From Hymenobacter metallicola (GTDB lineage: Bacteria > Bacteroidota > Bacteroidia > Cytophagales > Hymenobacteraceae), in NCBI RefSeq assembly GCF_004745645.1, contig NZ_SRMB01000001.1:1364001-1428000 (forward strand): a DNA stretch of 64,000 nucleotides, in the 5' to 3' direction. The translations under genes and the position numbers were made by a program. Below, piece after piece: positions 27,481 to 37,283 of the stretch. Below the pieces are notes generated by a model. It searched no databases. It worked only from the letters and a program-made list of their open reading frames with translations, and was not told the origin of the DNA. How positions within the stretch are numbered: the stretch's first letter is position 1; the number at the start of each line of letters is the position of its first letter.

Positions 27481-29940
27481 ATGAACTTCTCGTCTACTTT
27501 TTGCCGGGCACTGCGGTGCCTGGGGTTGCTCGTTACGCTCGCTCCGCTGGGTTTGCAAGCCCAAAACACCACCGGGGGCGCGGGCTCCGTATCCGGGGTA
27601 CTGCTGGATAACACCAACAGCCAGCCCCTGCCCTTTGCTAATGTAGTGCTGCTGCGGGCCCAGGACTCCAGCTTCGTACATGGGGTGCAAACGACTGAAA
27701 CCGGGGCTTTTGCCCTCGAAAAAGTGGCGGCGGGCACGTATCTGGTACGGGCCACGGTGCTGGGCTACAAACCCCTGCGCCGCACCGTGGCTCTTACCAG
27801 CGCTACTCCGAACGTGCAGCTGGGCTCGTTGAAGCTGATTTCGACGGCCACGCAGTTGGCGGGCGTAACGGTGCAGGGCGAGCGGGCCGCGGTAGTCGAC
27901 AACCTGGACAAAAAGGTGATTAATGTGGAGAAAGACCTGACCAGCGTAGGCGGTACGGCAGTAAACGTGCTACAAAACGTGCCCTCCGTATCGGTCGACC
28001 AGAATGGTACGGTGAGCATGCGCGGCAGTAGCAACATCACGGTGCTGATTGATGGCAAACCCTCGGGCGCTACCAACGGCGGCACCGGCACCCGCCTGGA
28101 GCAGATTCCGGCCAGCGCCATTGAGAAAGTAGAAGTGGTAACCAACCCCTCGGCCCGCTACGATGCGGCCGGCTCGGGCGGGGTTATCAATATCATCCTG
28201 AAAAAGCAGCGCAAAGACGGCTGGAACGGGCAGGCCACCGGCAACGTGGGCACTGCCGACAAGTACAACTCCTCGCTGAGCCTAAACCGTCGCCAGGGGA
28301 AAATTAACCTGTTTGGCAGCTATAATATGCGCGACGACCGGTACCGCAACCGCAACACCGTCGACCAGACGGCCGTGGTAGAAGGCCAGACCTTCGTGGT
28401 AACCCAGGACGGCCGCAGCCAGCGTCACAGCTCCTCCCACGACGGCCGCCTCGGCCTCGACTACGCCCTCAGCCCCGAGCACAGCCTGACCTTCACGGTG
28501 GAGCCCCACATGAACCGCGGCCTGAATACCGGCACCCAGAACGCCCTGCTGAACAATACGCCCCAGGTAAACACCCAGCGCGTGAGCGAAAATGTGAACA
28601 ACGTGGATGTGTCGACCGACTACCGCCGCACGTGGCAGGCTCACAAAGGCCGTGAGCTGAACGCCTCCCTGGGCTACACCAACCTGTGGGCCAACGTGGT
28701 AATCGGCCAACAGCTCACCAGCAACGCCGTAGTCGAGCCCGAGTGGAAACAGGATTTGGGAGTAAAGATGGATGTGGTGTATAATCAGATTGACTACACC
28801 CACCCGCTCGATTCGACCAGCCGCTTGGACCTGGGCCTGAAAGGCCAGTGGCAAACCAACCACGGCACCGACGACTTCCTGCGCCAGAATACGGACCGCC
28901 CCGACGAATACTTGCGCATTGCGGACCGCTCGGTAGCCTACACCTTCCAGGAATACCTGCAGGCCGGCTACGCCACCTACCAGCTGCAGCGCGGTAAGTG
29001 GAGCTACCAGGGCGGCGTACGCGCCGAATACACCCACACCCAGGGCAATGTGCAGGGCGGCCAGGGCGCTTTCTCGCTCAACTACCTGAACCTCTTTCCC
29101 TCGGCCACGGTGGTCCGCACCCTGCCCGGCGACCAGCGCCTGCAGCTGAGCTACGCCCGCCGGCTGAACCGGCCCAACTTTATGCAGCTGCTGGCCTTCC
29201 CGCTCTACCAGGACCAGCGCAGCTACCGCCTCGGCGACCCCAGCCTCCGCCCCGAGTACATTAATGCCTTCGAAATAGGCCACCAGGTGTCGATGGGCGG
29301 GGCCAGCCTGAGCACTACGGTATTCTACCGCCAGACCAACAACGCCATTCAGCGCCTCCGCGAAATCGACGAGGAAGCCACGGCCGAAAACGGGTCGGCG
29401 GGCGTGGTAACGGCCGAGCTGAACCGCAACTTCGGCCGCACCCAGAGCTACGGCGCCGAGCTGAGCCTGAACCAGCCCCTGGCCAAGTGGTGGCGCCTGA
29501 CGGCCAGCGGCTCGCTTTTCCGCAACACCGTAACGGCCCTGGCCAATACCGAAGCCAGCCGCAGCAACCTGACCGGCACGGCCCGCCTGATGAATAGCTT
29601 CACACCCACGCCCAAGCTCGACGTGCAGGTAACGGGCACGTACCGCGCCGCCGTTATCACGCCCCAGGGCCGGCTGCTGCCCCAGGGCGGCGTCGACGTA
29701 GCCCTGCGCCAGAAACTATTTGCCGATCGGGGCGCCCTGACCTTGCGGGTAAGTGACATTTTCAATACCCAGCGCCAGCGCATTGAGGCTTTCGGCGACA
29801 ATGGCTTCCGGGCTTCCTACGTGAATAAGTACGAAACGCGCGTCGGCTACCTGGGCTTCTCCTGGTACTTCGGCTCGAACAAGCCCCCGAAGAAAATTGA
29901 ATCTGCGCCCCAGGGCGGCGGCGGGGGCTTCGGCGGCTAA
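27481..29940 (+). CDS. TonB-dependent receptor with outer-membrane beta-barrel (PF14905 type)
   Basis: An 819-residue outer-membrane receptor that would import a substrate using TonB energy; the substrate is unknown. Order: signal peptide (CLGLLVTLAPLGLQAQ), carboxypeptidase-regulatory domain (SVSGVLLDNTNSQPLPFANV to about residue 120), plug domain (VNVLQNVPSVSVDQNGTVSM, NPSARYDAAGSGGVINIILK) and a 14-strand-type barrel of the OMP_b-brl_3 family to the end. The C-terminus is unusual: glycine-rich (QGGGGGFGG) rather than ending on an aromatic residue, as is common in this subfamily. I chose ATG 27481 for the signal peptide. No SusD partner follows, so it is not a classical polysaccharide utilisation pair. 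Its own terminator lies at 29946. Confidence 0.92.
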   Translation: MNFSSTFCRALRCLGLLVTLAPLGLQAQNTTGGAGSVSGVLLDNTNSQPLPFANVVLLRAQDSSFVHGVQTTETGAFALEKVAAGTYLVRATVLGYKPLRRTVALTSATPNVQLGSLKLISTATQLAGVTVQGERAAVVDNLDKKVINVEKDLTSVGGTAVNVLQNVPSVSVDQNGTVSMRGSSNITVLIDGKPSGATNGGTGTRLEQIPASAIEKVEVVTNPSARYDAAGSGGVINIILKKQRKDGWNGQATGNVGTADKYNSSLSLNRRQGKINLFGSYNMRDDRYRNRNTVDQTAVVEGQTFVVTQDGRSQRHSSSHDGRLGLDYALSPEHSLTFTVEPHMNRGLNTGTQNALLNNTPQVNTQRVSENVNNVDVSTDYRRTWQAHKGRELNASLGYTNLWANVVIGQQLTSNAVVEPEWKQDLGVKMDVVYNQIDYTHPLDSTSRLDLGLKGQWQTNHGTDDFLRQNTDRPDEYLRIADRSVAYTFQEYLQAGYATYQLQRGKWSYQGGVRAEYTHTQGNVQGGQGAFSLNYLNLFPSATVVRTLPGDQRLQLSYARRLNRPNFMQLLAFPLYQDQRSYRLGDPSLRPEYINAFEIGHQVSMGGASLSTTVFYRQTNNAIQRLREIDEEATAENGSAGVVTAELNRNFGRTQSYGAELSLNQPLAKWWRLTASGSLFRNTVTALANTEASRSNLTGTARLMNSFTPTPKLDVQVTGTYRAAVITPQGRLLPQGGVDVALRQKLFADRGALTLRVSDIFNTQRQRIEAFGDNGFRASYVNKYETRVGYLGFSWYFGSNKPPKKIESAPQGGGGGFGG

Positions 29941-29945
29941 GCCGG

Positions 29946-29982
29946 AAGGCCCTGCCGAGGCCGACTTGGCAGGGCCTTTTTC
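29946..29982 (+). terminator. Terminator of the TonB-dependent receptor gene
   Basis: aaggccctgcc (29946-29956) pairs with ggcagggcctt (29968-29978), followed by T3 and a C. Confidence 0.75.
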
Positions 29983-30080
29983 GGCCGGAACCCTACGCGC
30001 AAAGCCTGAAGCCGGCTACTTCCTTCCAGTACTGCTTTCTTCCTTCCCAACCTCTACCACCGTTATTCGACCCTACTTGT

Positions 30081-31562
30081 ATGAAAACTACCCACTGGAT
30101 TGCCGGTATTTGCACTGTACTCGGGCTGGCTACCAGCCCCCTGGCGCAGGCCCAATCGGCTCCGGCCCCCGACAGCCTCGACGCGTATGTGCAAACCAAG
30201 ATGCGGCAGCTGCGCATTCCGGGCCTGCAGCTGGCGGTGGTGCACCACGGCAAAATTGTGAAGCTGGGACACTACGGCCTGGCCAATCTGCAGGACTCGG
30301 TTCCGGTTACGGGCCGCACGTTGTTCCCAATTAATTCCATTACCAAAGCCTTTACCGGCGTGGCCATCATGCAGCTAGTGGAGGCCGGCAAGCTGGACCT
30401 GGCCGCCCCGGTGAGCCAGTACCTGCAAGACCTACCCGCCGCCTGGCGGCCCGCCACCATCCGGCAGCTACTTTCGCACACCTCGGGCCTGCCCGAAATC
30501 ATGCCCAACGACCAGCAGGTAACGGCTGAGGAGCAGCAAACCGCCTGGGCAGCAGTGCAGAAGCTCCCGATGCAGTTCCAGCCCGGTGAGAAATTCAGCT
30601 ACAACCAAACCAACTACTTGCTGCTCGGCAAAATTATTGACCAGCTCAGCGGCCAGCCGTTTGCCCAAATGATTCAGCAGAAGCAGCTGCAGGTGGCCGG
30701 CATGCCCCGCACCGTTTTTGGCGACGCCCACGACGTTGTGCGGGGCAGCGCCCGGGGCTACACCTTTATGTATGCCGAAGACGGGCAGCTGCGCCGCACC
30801 AACGAGCTGCACAACGTGTTTGAAGTGTTTGCTCCCACCCTGCGCACCGCGGCCGGCCTGAACTCGACGGCCGAGGACATGGCCCACTGGGTGCAGGCCC
30901 TGCAGCAAGGCAAGCTACTGCAACCCAGCAGCCTGCCTACTCTCTGGACCCCGGCTCTACTGAACAACGGCACCCCGCGCGGCTTCAGCAAGCAGCTCAA
31001 TGGCTATGCCCTGGGCTGGCCGACCGTGCTGCGCCCCGAGCACCGGGCCGTGGCCGCGGTGGGTGGGGGCCGGTCGGCGGTGTTTGTGTACCCCGAAGAC
31101 GACCTGGCCATCATCGTGCTTACCAACCTGATTGGGGCCAACCCCGACCGGTTTGTGGATGAGCTAGCCAGCTTTTACGTGCCCGATATGCGGGTAGCCT
31201 CCGGGTTTGGCTTGCCCCCGCAGCTGCGGGCCTTGCACAACGAGCTGCGCAAGCGGGGCTTCGACCAGGCCCTGAAGCTGGTGCGGCAGGAACAGAAGAA
31301 AAATGCCAGTTTCCGCCTGCCCGAAGACGAGGTAAACGCCTGGGGCTACAATCTACTGCGCCAGCAACAGCCGCAGCAGGCCCTAGAAATCTTCAAGCTG
31401 AACGTGAGCCTGTACCCGCAGAGCGCCAACTGCTACGACAGTCTGGCCGAAACCTACCAGGAACTGGGCAACAAGTCCCTGGCCGTTAAGAATTACAAAC
31501 AGGTGCTCCGCCTCGACCCCAAGAGTGAAAACGCGGCCGAACAGCTCAAAAGGTTGCAGTAA
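30081..31562 (+). CDS. Exported serine hydrolase (beta-lactamase/class C fold) with C-terminal TPR
   Basis: A 493-residue protein with a signal peptide (GICTVLGLATSPLAQAQ). The class C beta-lactamase / DD-peptidase fold shows the SxxK motif Ser86-Ile-Thr-Lys89, LLSHTSGLPE and a GGGRSAVFVYPEDD region in place of KTG/HxG. The YxN motif position reads Tyr174-Asn-Gln (FSYNQTNY), so the usual Asn is Gln. Residues about 410-493 form two to three TPRs (LLRQQQPQQALEIFKLNVSL, SLAETYQELGNKSLAVKNYK). Such proteins act as esterases or peptidases in the periplasm; true beta-lactamase activity is unlikely. The esterase gene follows after 18 nt, suggesting an operon. Confidence 0.88.
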   Translation: MKTTHWIAGICTVLGLATSPLAQAQSAPAPDSLDAYVQTKMRQLRIPGLQLAVVHHGKIVKLGHYGLANLQDSVPVTGRTLFPINSITKAFTGVAIMQLVEAGKLDLAAPVSQYLQDLPAAWRPATIRQLLSHTSGLPEIMPNDQQVTAEEQQTAWAAVQKLPMQFQPGEKFSYNQTNYLLLGKIIDQLSGQPFAQMIQQKQLQVAGMPRTVFGDAHDVVRGSARGYTFMYAEDGQLRRTNELHNVFEVFAPTLRTAAGLNSTAEDMAHWVQALQQGKLLQPSSLPTLWTPALLNNGTPRGFSKQLNGYALGWPTVLRPEHRAVAAVGGGRSAVFVYPEDDLAIIVLTNLIGANPDRFVDELASFYVPDMRVASGFGLPPQLRALHNELRKRGFDQALKLVRQEQKKNASFRLPEDEVNAWGYNLLRQQQPQQALEIFKLNVSLYPQSANCYDSLAETYQELGNKSLAVKNYKQVLRLDPKSENAAEQLKRLQ

Positions 31563-31580
31563 CCCCCAAACGCCTGCTGT

Positions 31581-32750
31581 ATGAACCGATTGTGGTCTAT
31601 AATCCTACTACTGATGGGGCTGCTGACTGGCCCGCAGGCCCACGCCCAAGCGTATGACCAACTACTGGAAAGCGCGGCTCGCCAACTTGGTCAAAAAAAC
31701 TACTGCGCGGCTACTGCATCCTTTGCTCAAGCCTTTGCCGACACCACCCAGGCGGGCCCGTTCGACCTGTATGCGGGGGCAGGGGCAGCCGCCAATTGTC
31801 CGGGCCAACAAACGCAGGCCTTACGCTGGCTACTACGCATAACCCGCGCAGCCAACTTGCCTATCACGAGCCGCGACGTGGACCAGATGGCGCAGGACGC
31901 TGCTTTCAGCACCCTGCATAACTTTCCGGAGTGGAGCCACTTCCTGGCCAGCTTGCGTCAAACGGCGGCCCAGCGTGTGGCGGAGGCCCAACGCGCGGCA
32001 GCGGAATGGCAGAGCGGGGCACTGCGCCAAGCGCTGCCATTGCCTGCCAAGCCCGGCCGCCATGCGCCGGCTCAGTCCGGGTTTGCGCTGTATTACGCGC
32101 CCGTCGATACCGTGCGGGTACCCTACTTGGTATACGTTCCCAAGACGTATCAACCCGGCCGCCGGACGGCGCTGCTCGTGTATCTGCACGGCGGTGTCGT
32201 AAACACCACGCAGTTTCAGGCGGCCGACCCGGGTGTGGTCCAGGAACCGATTTTTGCGGCCGCCGCCGCCCTCCAGACCCTGGTACTTTACCCCTTCGGC
32301 CGCCAATCGTTTGGGTGGCTCGAGCAGCGGGCAGCCCTGGAGAACGTGCGGACCATGGTGGAGCAAGTAAAGCAGCGTTATAACATCGACAGCCGCCGGG
32401 TATATCTGGGTGGCATGTCGAACGGGGGCAGCGCAGCTTTGTGGTATGCGTGCCAATCACCAACGGGCTTTGCGGGGTTCTTTGCCGTCTCGGCCCTGCC
32501 CGCCATGTCTCTGGGTCCGCTAAACTTTAAGCAGCTGAACCGCGGTGCGCCGCTTTATTCGCTTCATGCTCCAGACGATCAGGTAGCCCCTTATCACGAG
32601 TTGCAGGCTCTGTACGCGCAACAAGGTGGACAGGTCCGGCACTGGCACCTGGTACCGGCCCCGGCGGGCGGCCACGCGTTTCTGTACGGCCCGAAAGGCC
32701 TTGCTGCCCTGCAAACCTTACTCAACCAGCTTATGCAGCCCGCTCCCTGA
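31581..32750 (+). CDS. Secreted alpha/beta hydrolase (esterase) with N-terminal helical extension
   Basis: A 389-residue protein. A signal peptide (IILLLMGLLTGPQAHAQ) is followed by about 140 residues of helical, TPR-like sequence (QLGQKNYCAATASFAQAFAD) and then an alpha/beta hydrolase domain. YLVYVPKTYQ and LLVYLHGGVVN give the oxyanion region. The nucleophile is Ser280 in GGMSNGGSA, the acid is Asp332 or Asp333 in HAPDDQVAP, and the histidine is His365 in GGHAF. The arrangement resembles PHB-depolymerase-like and Esterase-D-like enzymes. The substrate is unknown. It follows the serine hydrolase by 18 nt. Confidence 0.83.
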   Translation: MNRLWSIILLLMGLLTGPQAHAQAYDQLLESAARQLGQKNYCAATASFAQAFADTTQAGPFDLYAGAGAAANCPGQQTQALRWLLRITRAANLPITSRDVDQMAQDAAFSTLHNFPEWSHFLASLRQTAAQRVAEAQRAAAEWQSGALRQALPLPAKPGRHAPAQSGFALYYAPVDTVRVPYLVYVPKTYQPGRRTALLVYLHGGVVNTTQFQAADPGVVQEPIFAAAAALQTLVLYPFGRQSFGWLEQRAALENVRTMVEQVKQRYNIDSRRVYLGGMSNGGSAALWYACQSPTGFAGFFAVSALPAMSLGPLNFKQLNRGAPLYSLHAPDDQVAPYHELQALYAQQGGQVRHWHLVPAPAGGHAFLYGPKGLAALQTLLNQLMQPAP

Positions 32751-32820
32751 CGGGAAACTACTTGGCCGGCAAGTCAGGGCAGGATACCTTCGGCGCCATT
32801 TCCTACGTTAAGGGGAGCTG

Positions 32821-33486
32821 ATGCACGCAGCGCTTACCTTTCTTCTGCTCTTCCTCATGGCCGGTACCATCGTGCCCGTCAACCGCCACTTTCGCCAAAC
32901 GCCCGGCGGCATTCCGGTGTTTGTCGTGTCGAATGGGGTGCATACGGATGTGGTAGTGCCCCTGCGCGAACCCCAAACCGGCACCGACTGGCTGGAGCAG
33001 CTGCAGCAACCCCAGCTCACAGCCCGGTTCGGGAGCTATGGCTACGTGGGCTTCGGCTGGGGCAGTGAGCAGTTCTACCTGGCCTCCTACGGGGGCAACT
33101 TCCCCAAACCGGGCACCGTGCTGCGGGCCCTGCTGCCGGGCCCCACGCTGATGCATGTCGACTTCTACCAGCAGGCCCCGCGGCCCGGCAAGCGGGTCGT
33201 GGCCCTGCAGATTTCCCGTGCCCAGTACCAGCAGCTAACCCAGCTGATTCGGGCCTCCTTCCGGCCCGACAGCACCGGGGCCACGGTGCTGCGCAACGCG
33301 GCGGGCTATACGCCCGAGGACTTTTTCTTTCGGGGACGGGGCCGCTACCACGCCCTGCGCACCTGCAACGACTGGACCAATGCCACGCTGCGGAAAGCCG
33401 GACTACGGGCGGCCCTGAAAGCCCCGTTGGCGGGTTCGGTGCTTCATCAGGTGCGCCGAAGCCGTTTCCATGCTGCTGCCCAGTAA
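32821..33486 (+). CDS. DUF2459 (TIGR02117) family membrane-associated protein
   Basis: A 221-residue protein with one N-terminal hydrophobic segment (ALTFLLLFLMAGTIVPV) serving as signal or anchor. Conserved landmarks are VFVVSNGVHTDVVVP, the GYVGFGWGSEQFYL motif, MHVDFY and the CNDWTNATLRKAGL segment with an invariant Cys. I recognise these as DUF2459, a family without a known function; the Cys plus His residues hint at a papain/NlpC-like fold, which is inference. It lies 70 nt downstream of the esterase on the same strand. Confidence 0.78.
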   Translation: MHAALTFLLLFLMAGTIVPVNRHFRQTPGGIPVFVVSNGVHTDVVVPLREPQTGTDWLEQLQQPQLTARFGSYGYVGFGWGSEQFYLASYGGNFPKPGTVLRALLPGPTLMHVDFYQQAPRPGKRVVALQISRAQYQQLTQLIRASFRPDSTGATVLRNAAGYTPEDFFFRGRGRYHALRTCNDWTNATLRKAGLRAALKAPLAGSVLHQVRRSRFHAAAQ

Positions 33487-33611
33487 GCGTATTTTCTTTC
33501 CAGCAGCGTATATTTCCTTGTTTAATACCAAGTCAAAGGCAGAATACCACACGTATTACCACCCGAGTAGCCGACCGGCTACCGGTTCGTGATGCTCCTG
33601 TCTTTGTTGCT

Positions 33612-33977
33612 ATGCTTGATGTTCATCGTGAGGAATTGCCTCAAAGCTACCTGCTGGTGCTGGCTCCCTCTACCAATGACACGGACGAAATCAAGCTGAC
33701 CCGGGCCCTGCACCGAGCCAGCCGCAGCCCCAAAAAGGCTATCTGGGTGGACTGCAGCCTGCTGGACCACCTCTCCAGCGAAGCCATTGACCTGCTGCTG
33801 GCCTACGCCTACCTGCTGCACTGCCAGGAACGCCGCCTCGTGCTCTGCCACGTGCCCGACAACGTGCGCCACCACTTCCTGGACCTCGACGCCGAATCCC
33901 AGCCGTTGGTCGTGCCCTCGTTGCTGGACGCCGAATCCCTCAGTACCGATTTTCCCCGCAACCAGTCGGCCGCCTAG
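33612..33977 (+). CDS. STAS-domain protein
   Basis: A 121-residue soluble protein whose fold reads as a STAS domain: beta strand SYLLVLAP, helix, KAIWVDCSLLDHLSSEAIDL (the loop that in anti-sigma antagonists holds the phosphorylated Ser, here near Ser in HLSSEA) and RRLVLCHVPDNVRHHFLDL. STAS proteins bind partner kinases or transporters. No RsbW-like kinase or sigma factor is nearby, so the partner is unknown. hisS starts 112 nt downstream. Confidence 0.65.
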   Translation: MLDVHREELPQSYLLVLAPSTNDTDEIKLTRALHRASRSPKKAIWVDCSLLDHLSSEAIDLLLAYAYLLHCQERRLVLCHVPDNVRHHFLDLDAESQPLVVPSLLDAESLSTDFPRNQSAA

Positions 33978-34089
33978 CCGGCTGGGCGGCGCTACCTGCC
34001 TGTGCTAAAGCCCGGATGCATTTGCGTAAGGGCTGGGGGAAGTCGGGCGGGCGGTTGTACCTTCGCGCCATTATTCCGCATTCAACCCG

Positions 34090-35493
34090 ATGAGCGCCCA
34101 GAAACCCAGCATCCCGAAAGGCACCCGCGACTTTGGCCCGGCCGTGGTGGCCCGCCGCAATTACATCTTCGGCATTATTCGCCGCACCTTCGAGAAATTC
34201 GGCTACGCTCCGCTCGAAACCCCCACCCTGGAAAACCTCTCGGTGCTGACCGGCAAGTACGGCGACGAGGGCGACCAGCTCTTGTTTAAAGTTCTGAACT
34301 CGGGCGACTTCCTCAAGGACGTAACCGCCGAAGACCTGCAAAACGAGGACGGCAAGGCCACCCGCCGGGTGCTGCCCAAGGTGGCCGAAAAAGGCTTGCG
34401 CTACGACCTGACCGTGCCCTTCGCCCGCTACGTGGTCATGAACCGGGGCACGTTGACCTTTCCCTTCAAGCGCTACCAGATTCAGCCCGTATGGCGCGCC
34501 GACCGGCCCCAGCGCGGCCGTTACCGCGAGTTTTACCAGTGCGACGCCGACGTGGTAGGTACCGATTCGCTGCTCTGCGAGGCCGAAATCGTGCTGATGA
34601 TGAGCGAGGTACTCAACACGCTGGGCCTGAAGGACTTTACCATCAAAATCAACCACCGCGGGGTGCTGCGCAACATTTACCAGGCCCTGAACAGTGAGGC
34701 GCGCGAAACCGACCTGTTTGTGGCTATTGATAAGCTGGACAAGATCGGGCGCGACGGGGTGACCAAGGAGCTGCTGGAGCGGGGCTTCTCGGAAGTGGCC
34801 GCCGGGCAGCTGTTCGACCTGCTGGCCGTGGAAGGCTCGTTTACGGACAAGCTGGAGAAGCTGCGCACTGCTTTTGCCAACGCCAACGTGCCCACCGATG
34901 CCCCGGAAAGCTACAAGGGCCTGCAGGAGTTGGGCCAGGTAATGGACTTTCTCACCAGCTTCGGCTTCGCGCAGTTCGACCACCTCGAATTTGACCCGAC
35001 GCTGGCCCGGGGCCTCTCCTACTACACGGGCTGCATCTTCGAAATCAAGATCAACAACGTGAACATGGGCAGCGTGAGTGGCGGGGGCCGCTACGACAAC
35101 CTGACCGGCGCCTTCGGGTTGCCGGGCGTGTCGGGCGTGGGCTTCAGCTTCGGGGTGGACCGACTCTACGACTGCCTCGACGAGCTGAACCTGTTTCCGG
35201 AAAACGCCGCTACCACCACCCGCTGCCTGGTGACTAACTTCGACGCCGAAGGCATGCGCCAGCTCCTGCCGGTGCTGCGGGAGCTACGGGCGGCCGGCGT
35301 ACCGAGCGAGCTGTACCCGGAAAGCAAGAAATTGGCCCAGCAGTTTAAGTACGCCGACGCCAAGGGCATTCCCTACGTGCTGATACAGGGGTCCGAGGAG
35401 CGGGCCGCGGGTCAGTTCAAGCTGAAGGAGCTGCGCACCGGCGAGGAAAAAACGCTCACCCTGGAAGAAGTTTTGGGAGTACTCACGGCGTAG
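34090..35493 (+). CDS. hisS: Histidyl-tRNA synthetase
   Basis: A class II aminoacyl-tRNA synthetase that charges tRNA-His. The 467-residue protein has the N-terminal PKGTRDFGP, motif 2 (VWRADRPQRGRYREFYQCDA), the histidine-specific ARGLSYYTGCIFEI and GGGRYDNL, motif 3 (GVGFSFGVDRL) and the C-terminal anticodon-binding domain (GVPSELYPESKKLAQQFKYA, IPYVLIQGSEE). All expected blocks are present and uninterrupted. Confidence 0.97.
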   Translation: MSAQKPSIPKGTRDFGPAVVARRNYIFGIIRRTFEKFGYAPLETPTLENLSVLTGKYGDEGDQLLFKVLNSGDFLKDVTAEDLQNEDGKATRRVLPKVAEKGLRYDLTVPFARYVVMNRGTLTFPFKRYQIQPVWRADRPQRGRYREFYQCDADVVGTDSLLCEAEIVLMMSEVLNTLGLKDFTIKINHRGVLRNIYQALNSEARETDLFVAIDKLDKIGRDGVTKELLERGFSEVAAGQLFDLLAVEGSFTDKLEKLRTAFANANVPTDAPESYKGLQELGQVMDFLTSFGFAQFDHLEFDPTLARGLSYYTGCIFEIKINNVNMGSVSGGGRYDNLTGAFGLPGVSGVGFSFGVDRLYDCLDELNLFPENAATTTRCLVTNFDAEGMRQLLPVLRELRAAGVPSELYPESKKLAQQFKYADAKGIPYVLIQGSEERAAGQFKLKELRTGEEKTLTLEEVLGVLTA

Positions 35494-35573
35494 TATCTGG
35501 CGACAAAACCGGGGCTGCAAGTTTAAAATTGGCAGCAATTACCGGGAATTCTTACTAGGTTACGCTGAAATAC

Positions 35574-35617
35574 GCAGCCTGCTTTCCTATCTGGAAAATG
35601 CAGGCTGCTTTCGTTTT
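35574..35617 (+). terminator. Probable terminator of hisS
   Basis: gcagcctgc (35574-35582) pairs with gcaggctgc (35600-35608) and is followed by a T-rich but interrupted tail. Confidence 0.5.
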
Positions 35618-35713
35618 CGCCCCCTTAGTCGAGGTGGCAGAACCGACCGTAGCCGGTTCCAAAAGATTTGAGGAACTTGCCGCTCACCCGATTTTTCCTT
35701 TTTCACCACCCGC

Positions 35714-37213
35714 ATGTCCGCCGACGTTTTTTACCTCGACCCCACCACCCACCTCGACTTACCCACCCTGCGCCAGTTGCTGGCCAGCAAGCAAACAGTC
35801 AAGCTCAGCCCCGCCGCCACCCAGCGGATTCAGGCCTGCTACGACTACCTGCACAACCGCCTGGCCCAGTCCGATGCGCCGGTGTACGGCATCAACACCG
35901 GCTTCGGGGCCTTGTGCAACACCGGTATTGCCCCCGAAGAACGGCAGCAGCTGCAGGTGAACCTGATGATGTCGCACGCCTGCGGTACGGGCGAGGAAGT
36001 GCCGGCCGAACTGGTGCGCCTGATGCTGCTGCTCAAGGCCCAGAGCCTGAGCTACGGCCACAGCGGCGTGCAGGTGGCCACTGTGCAGCGCCTGCTCGAC
36101 TTCTACAACCGCGGCATCCTGCCGGTGGTTTACCAGCAGGGCTCCTTGGGGGCCAGCGGCGATTTGGCGCCTTTGGCCCACTTGTGCTTGCCGTTGCTGG
36201 GCTTGGGAGAAGTAAACTACGAAGGCTACCGCCTGCAGGCCGCCGATGCCCTGCACCTCTTCAGCTGGCAGCCGATTACCCTGGAAGCCAAGGAAGGTCT
36301 GGCCTTGCTCAACGGCACCCAGTTTATGCTGGCCTACGGGGTGCACTGCCAGCTCCGGGCCGAGCGCCTGGCCCAGGCCGCCGACGTGATTGGGGCCCTG
36401 TCCTTGGAAGCGTTTGATGGGCGGGCCGAGCCGTTTGACGTCCGGTTGCACCAGATCCGGCCCCACGCCGGGCAGCTGAAAGTAGCCGAGCGGATTCGCG
36501 GCTTCTTGCACGGCAGCGAGTTGCAGCAGCAGGAAAAAGTGGCCGTGCAGGACCCCTACTCCTTCCGCTGCCAGCCCCAGGTGCACGGGGCCTCCCGCGA
36601 CGCGCTGGCCTACGTGGCCCAGGTGCTCGAAACTGAGTGCAACGCCGTAACCGACAACCCCAACATCTTCCCCGCCGACGACCAGATCCTGTCGGGCGGC
36701 AACTTTCACGGCCAGCCCCTGGCCCTGGCCCTGGATTTTCTGGCTATAGCCCTGGCCGAGCTAGGCAGCATTTCGGAGCGCCGCACCTACCAGCTCATCG
36801 GCGGGCAGCGCGGCCTGCCGCCCTTCTTGGTGGCCGAGCCGGGGTTAAACTCGGGCTTTATGATTCCGCAGTACACCGCCGCCGGCATTGTAAGCCAGAA
36901 CAAGCAGCTCTGCACCCCGGCTTCGGTAGACAGCATTGTGAGCAGCAACGGGCAGGAAGACCACGTGAGCATGGGCGCCAACGCCGCTACCAAGGCCCGG
37001 CGGGTGCTCGACAACGTGGAGCAGATTCTGGGCATTGAGCTCATGAACGCCACCCAGGCCCTGGCCTTCCGCCGCCCGGCCCGCACCTCGGCCGTGCTGG
37101 AGCAAGTGGTGGAAGCCTTCCGCGAGCAGGTTAAGTTCGTGAGCCGGGACCGGGTGCTCTACCCCGACCTGCACGCCGCCGCGGCCTTTGTGCGGGGCTA
37201 CGAGTGGCCGTAA
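35714..37213 (+). CDS. hutH: Histidine ammonia-lyase
   Basis: HutH deaminates histidine to urocanate, the first step of histidine breakdown. The 499-residue enzyme has the self-cyclising Ala147-Ser148-Gly149 in GSLGASGDLAPLAHL that makes the MIO cofactor, VYGINTGFGALCN with the catalytic tyrosine, NGTQFM, and QDPYSFRCQPQVHGA. Phenylalanine and tyrosine ammonia-lyases share the fold; the overall pattern fits histidine. hutU, hutI and hutG are not in the window, so the gene is unlinked from the rest of the pathway. Confidence 0.94.
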   Translation: MSADVFYLDPTTHLDLPTLRQLLASKQTVKLSPAATQRIQACYDYLHNRLAQSDAPVYGINTGFGALCNTGIAPEERQQLQVNLMMSHACGTGEEVPAELVRLMLLLKAQSLSYGHSGVQVATVQRLLDFYNRGILPVVYQQGSLGASGDLAPLAHLCLPLLGLGEVNYEGYRLQAADALHLFSWQPITLEAKEGLALLNGTQFMLAYGVHCQLRAERLAQAADVIGALSLEAFDGRAEPFDVRLHQIRPHAGQLKVAERIRGFLHGSELQQQEKVAVQDPYSFRCQPQVHGASRDALAYVAQVLETECNAVTDNPNIFPADDQILSGGNFHGQPLALALDFLAIALAELGSISERRTYQLIGGQRGLPPFLVAEPGLNSGFMIPQYTAAGIVSQNKQLCTPASVDSIVSSNGQEDHVSMGANAATKARRVLDNVEQILGIELMNATQALAFRRPARTSAVLEQVVEAFREQVKFVSRDRVLYPDLHAAAAFVRGYEWP

Positions 37214-37283
37214 GCCACCGGGCAATCTGGGCCGAGTTCCTATTTTTAGCGCAGCCAAAACGCAAATGCGGATGTCGTACGTT

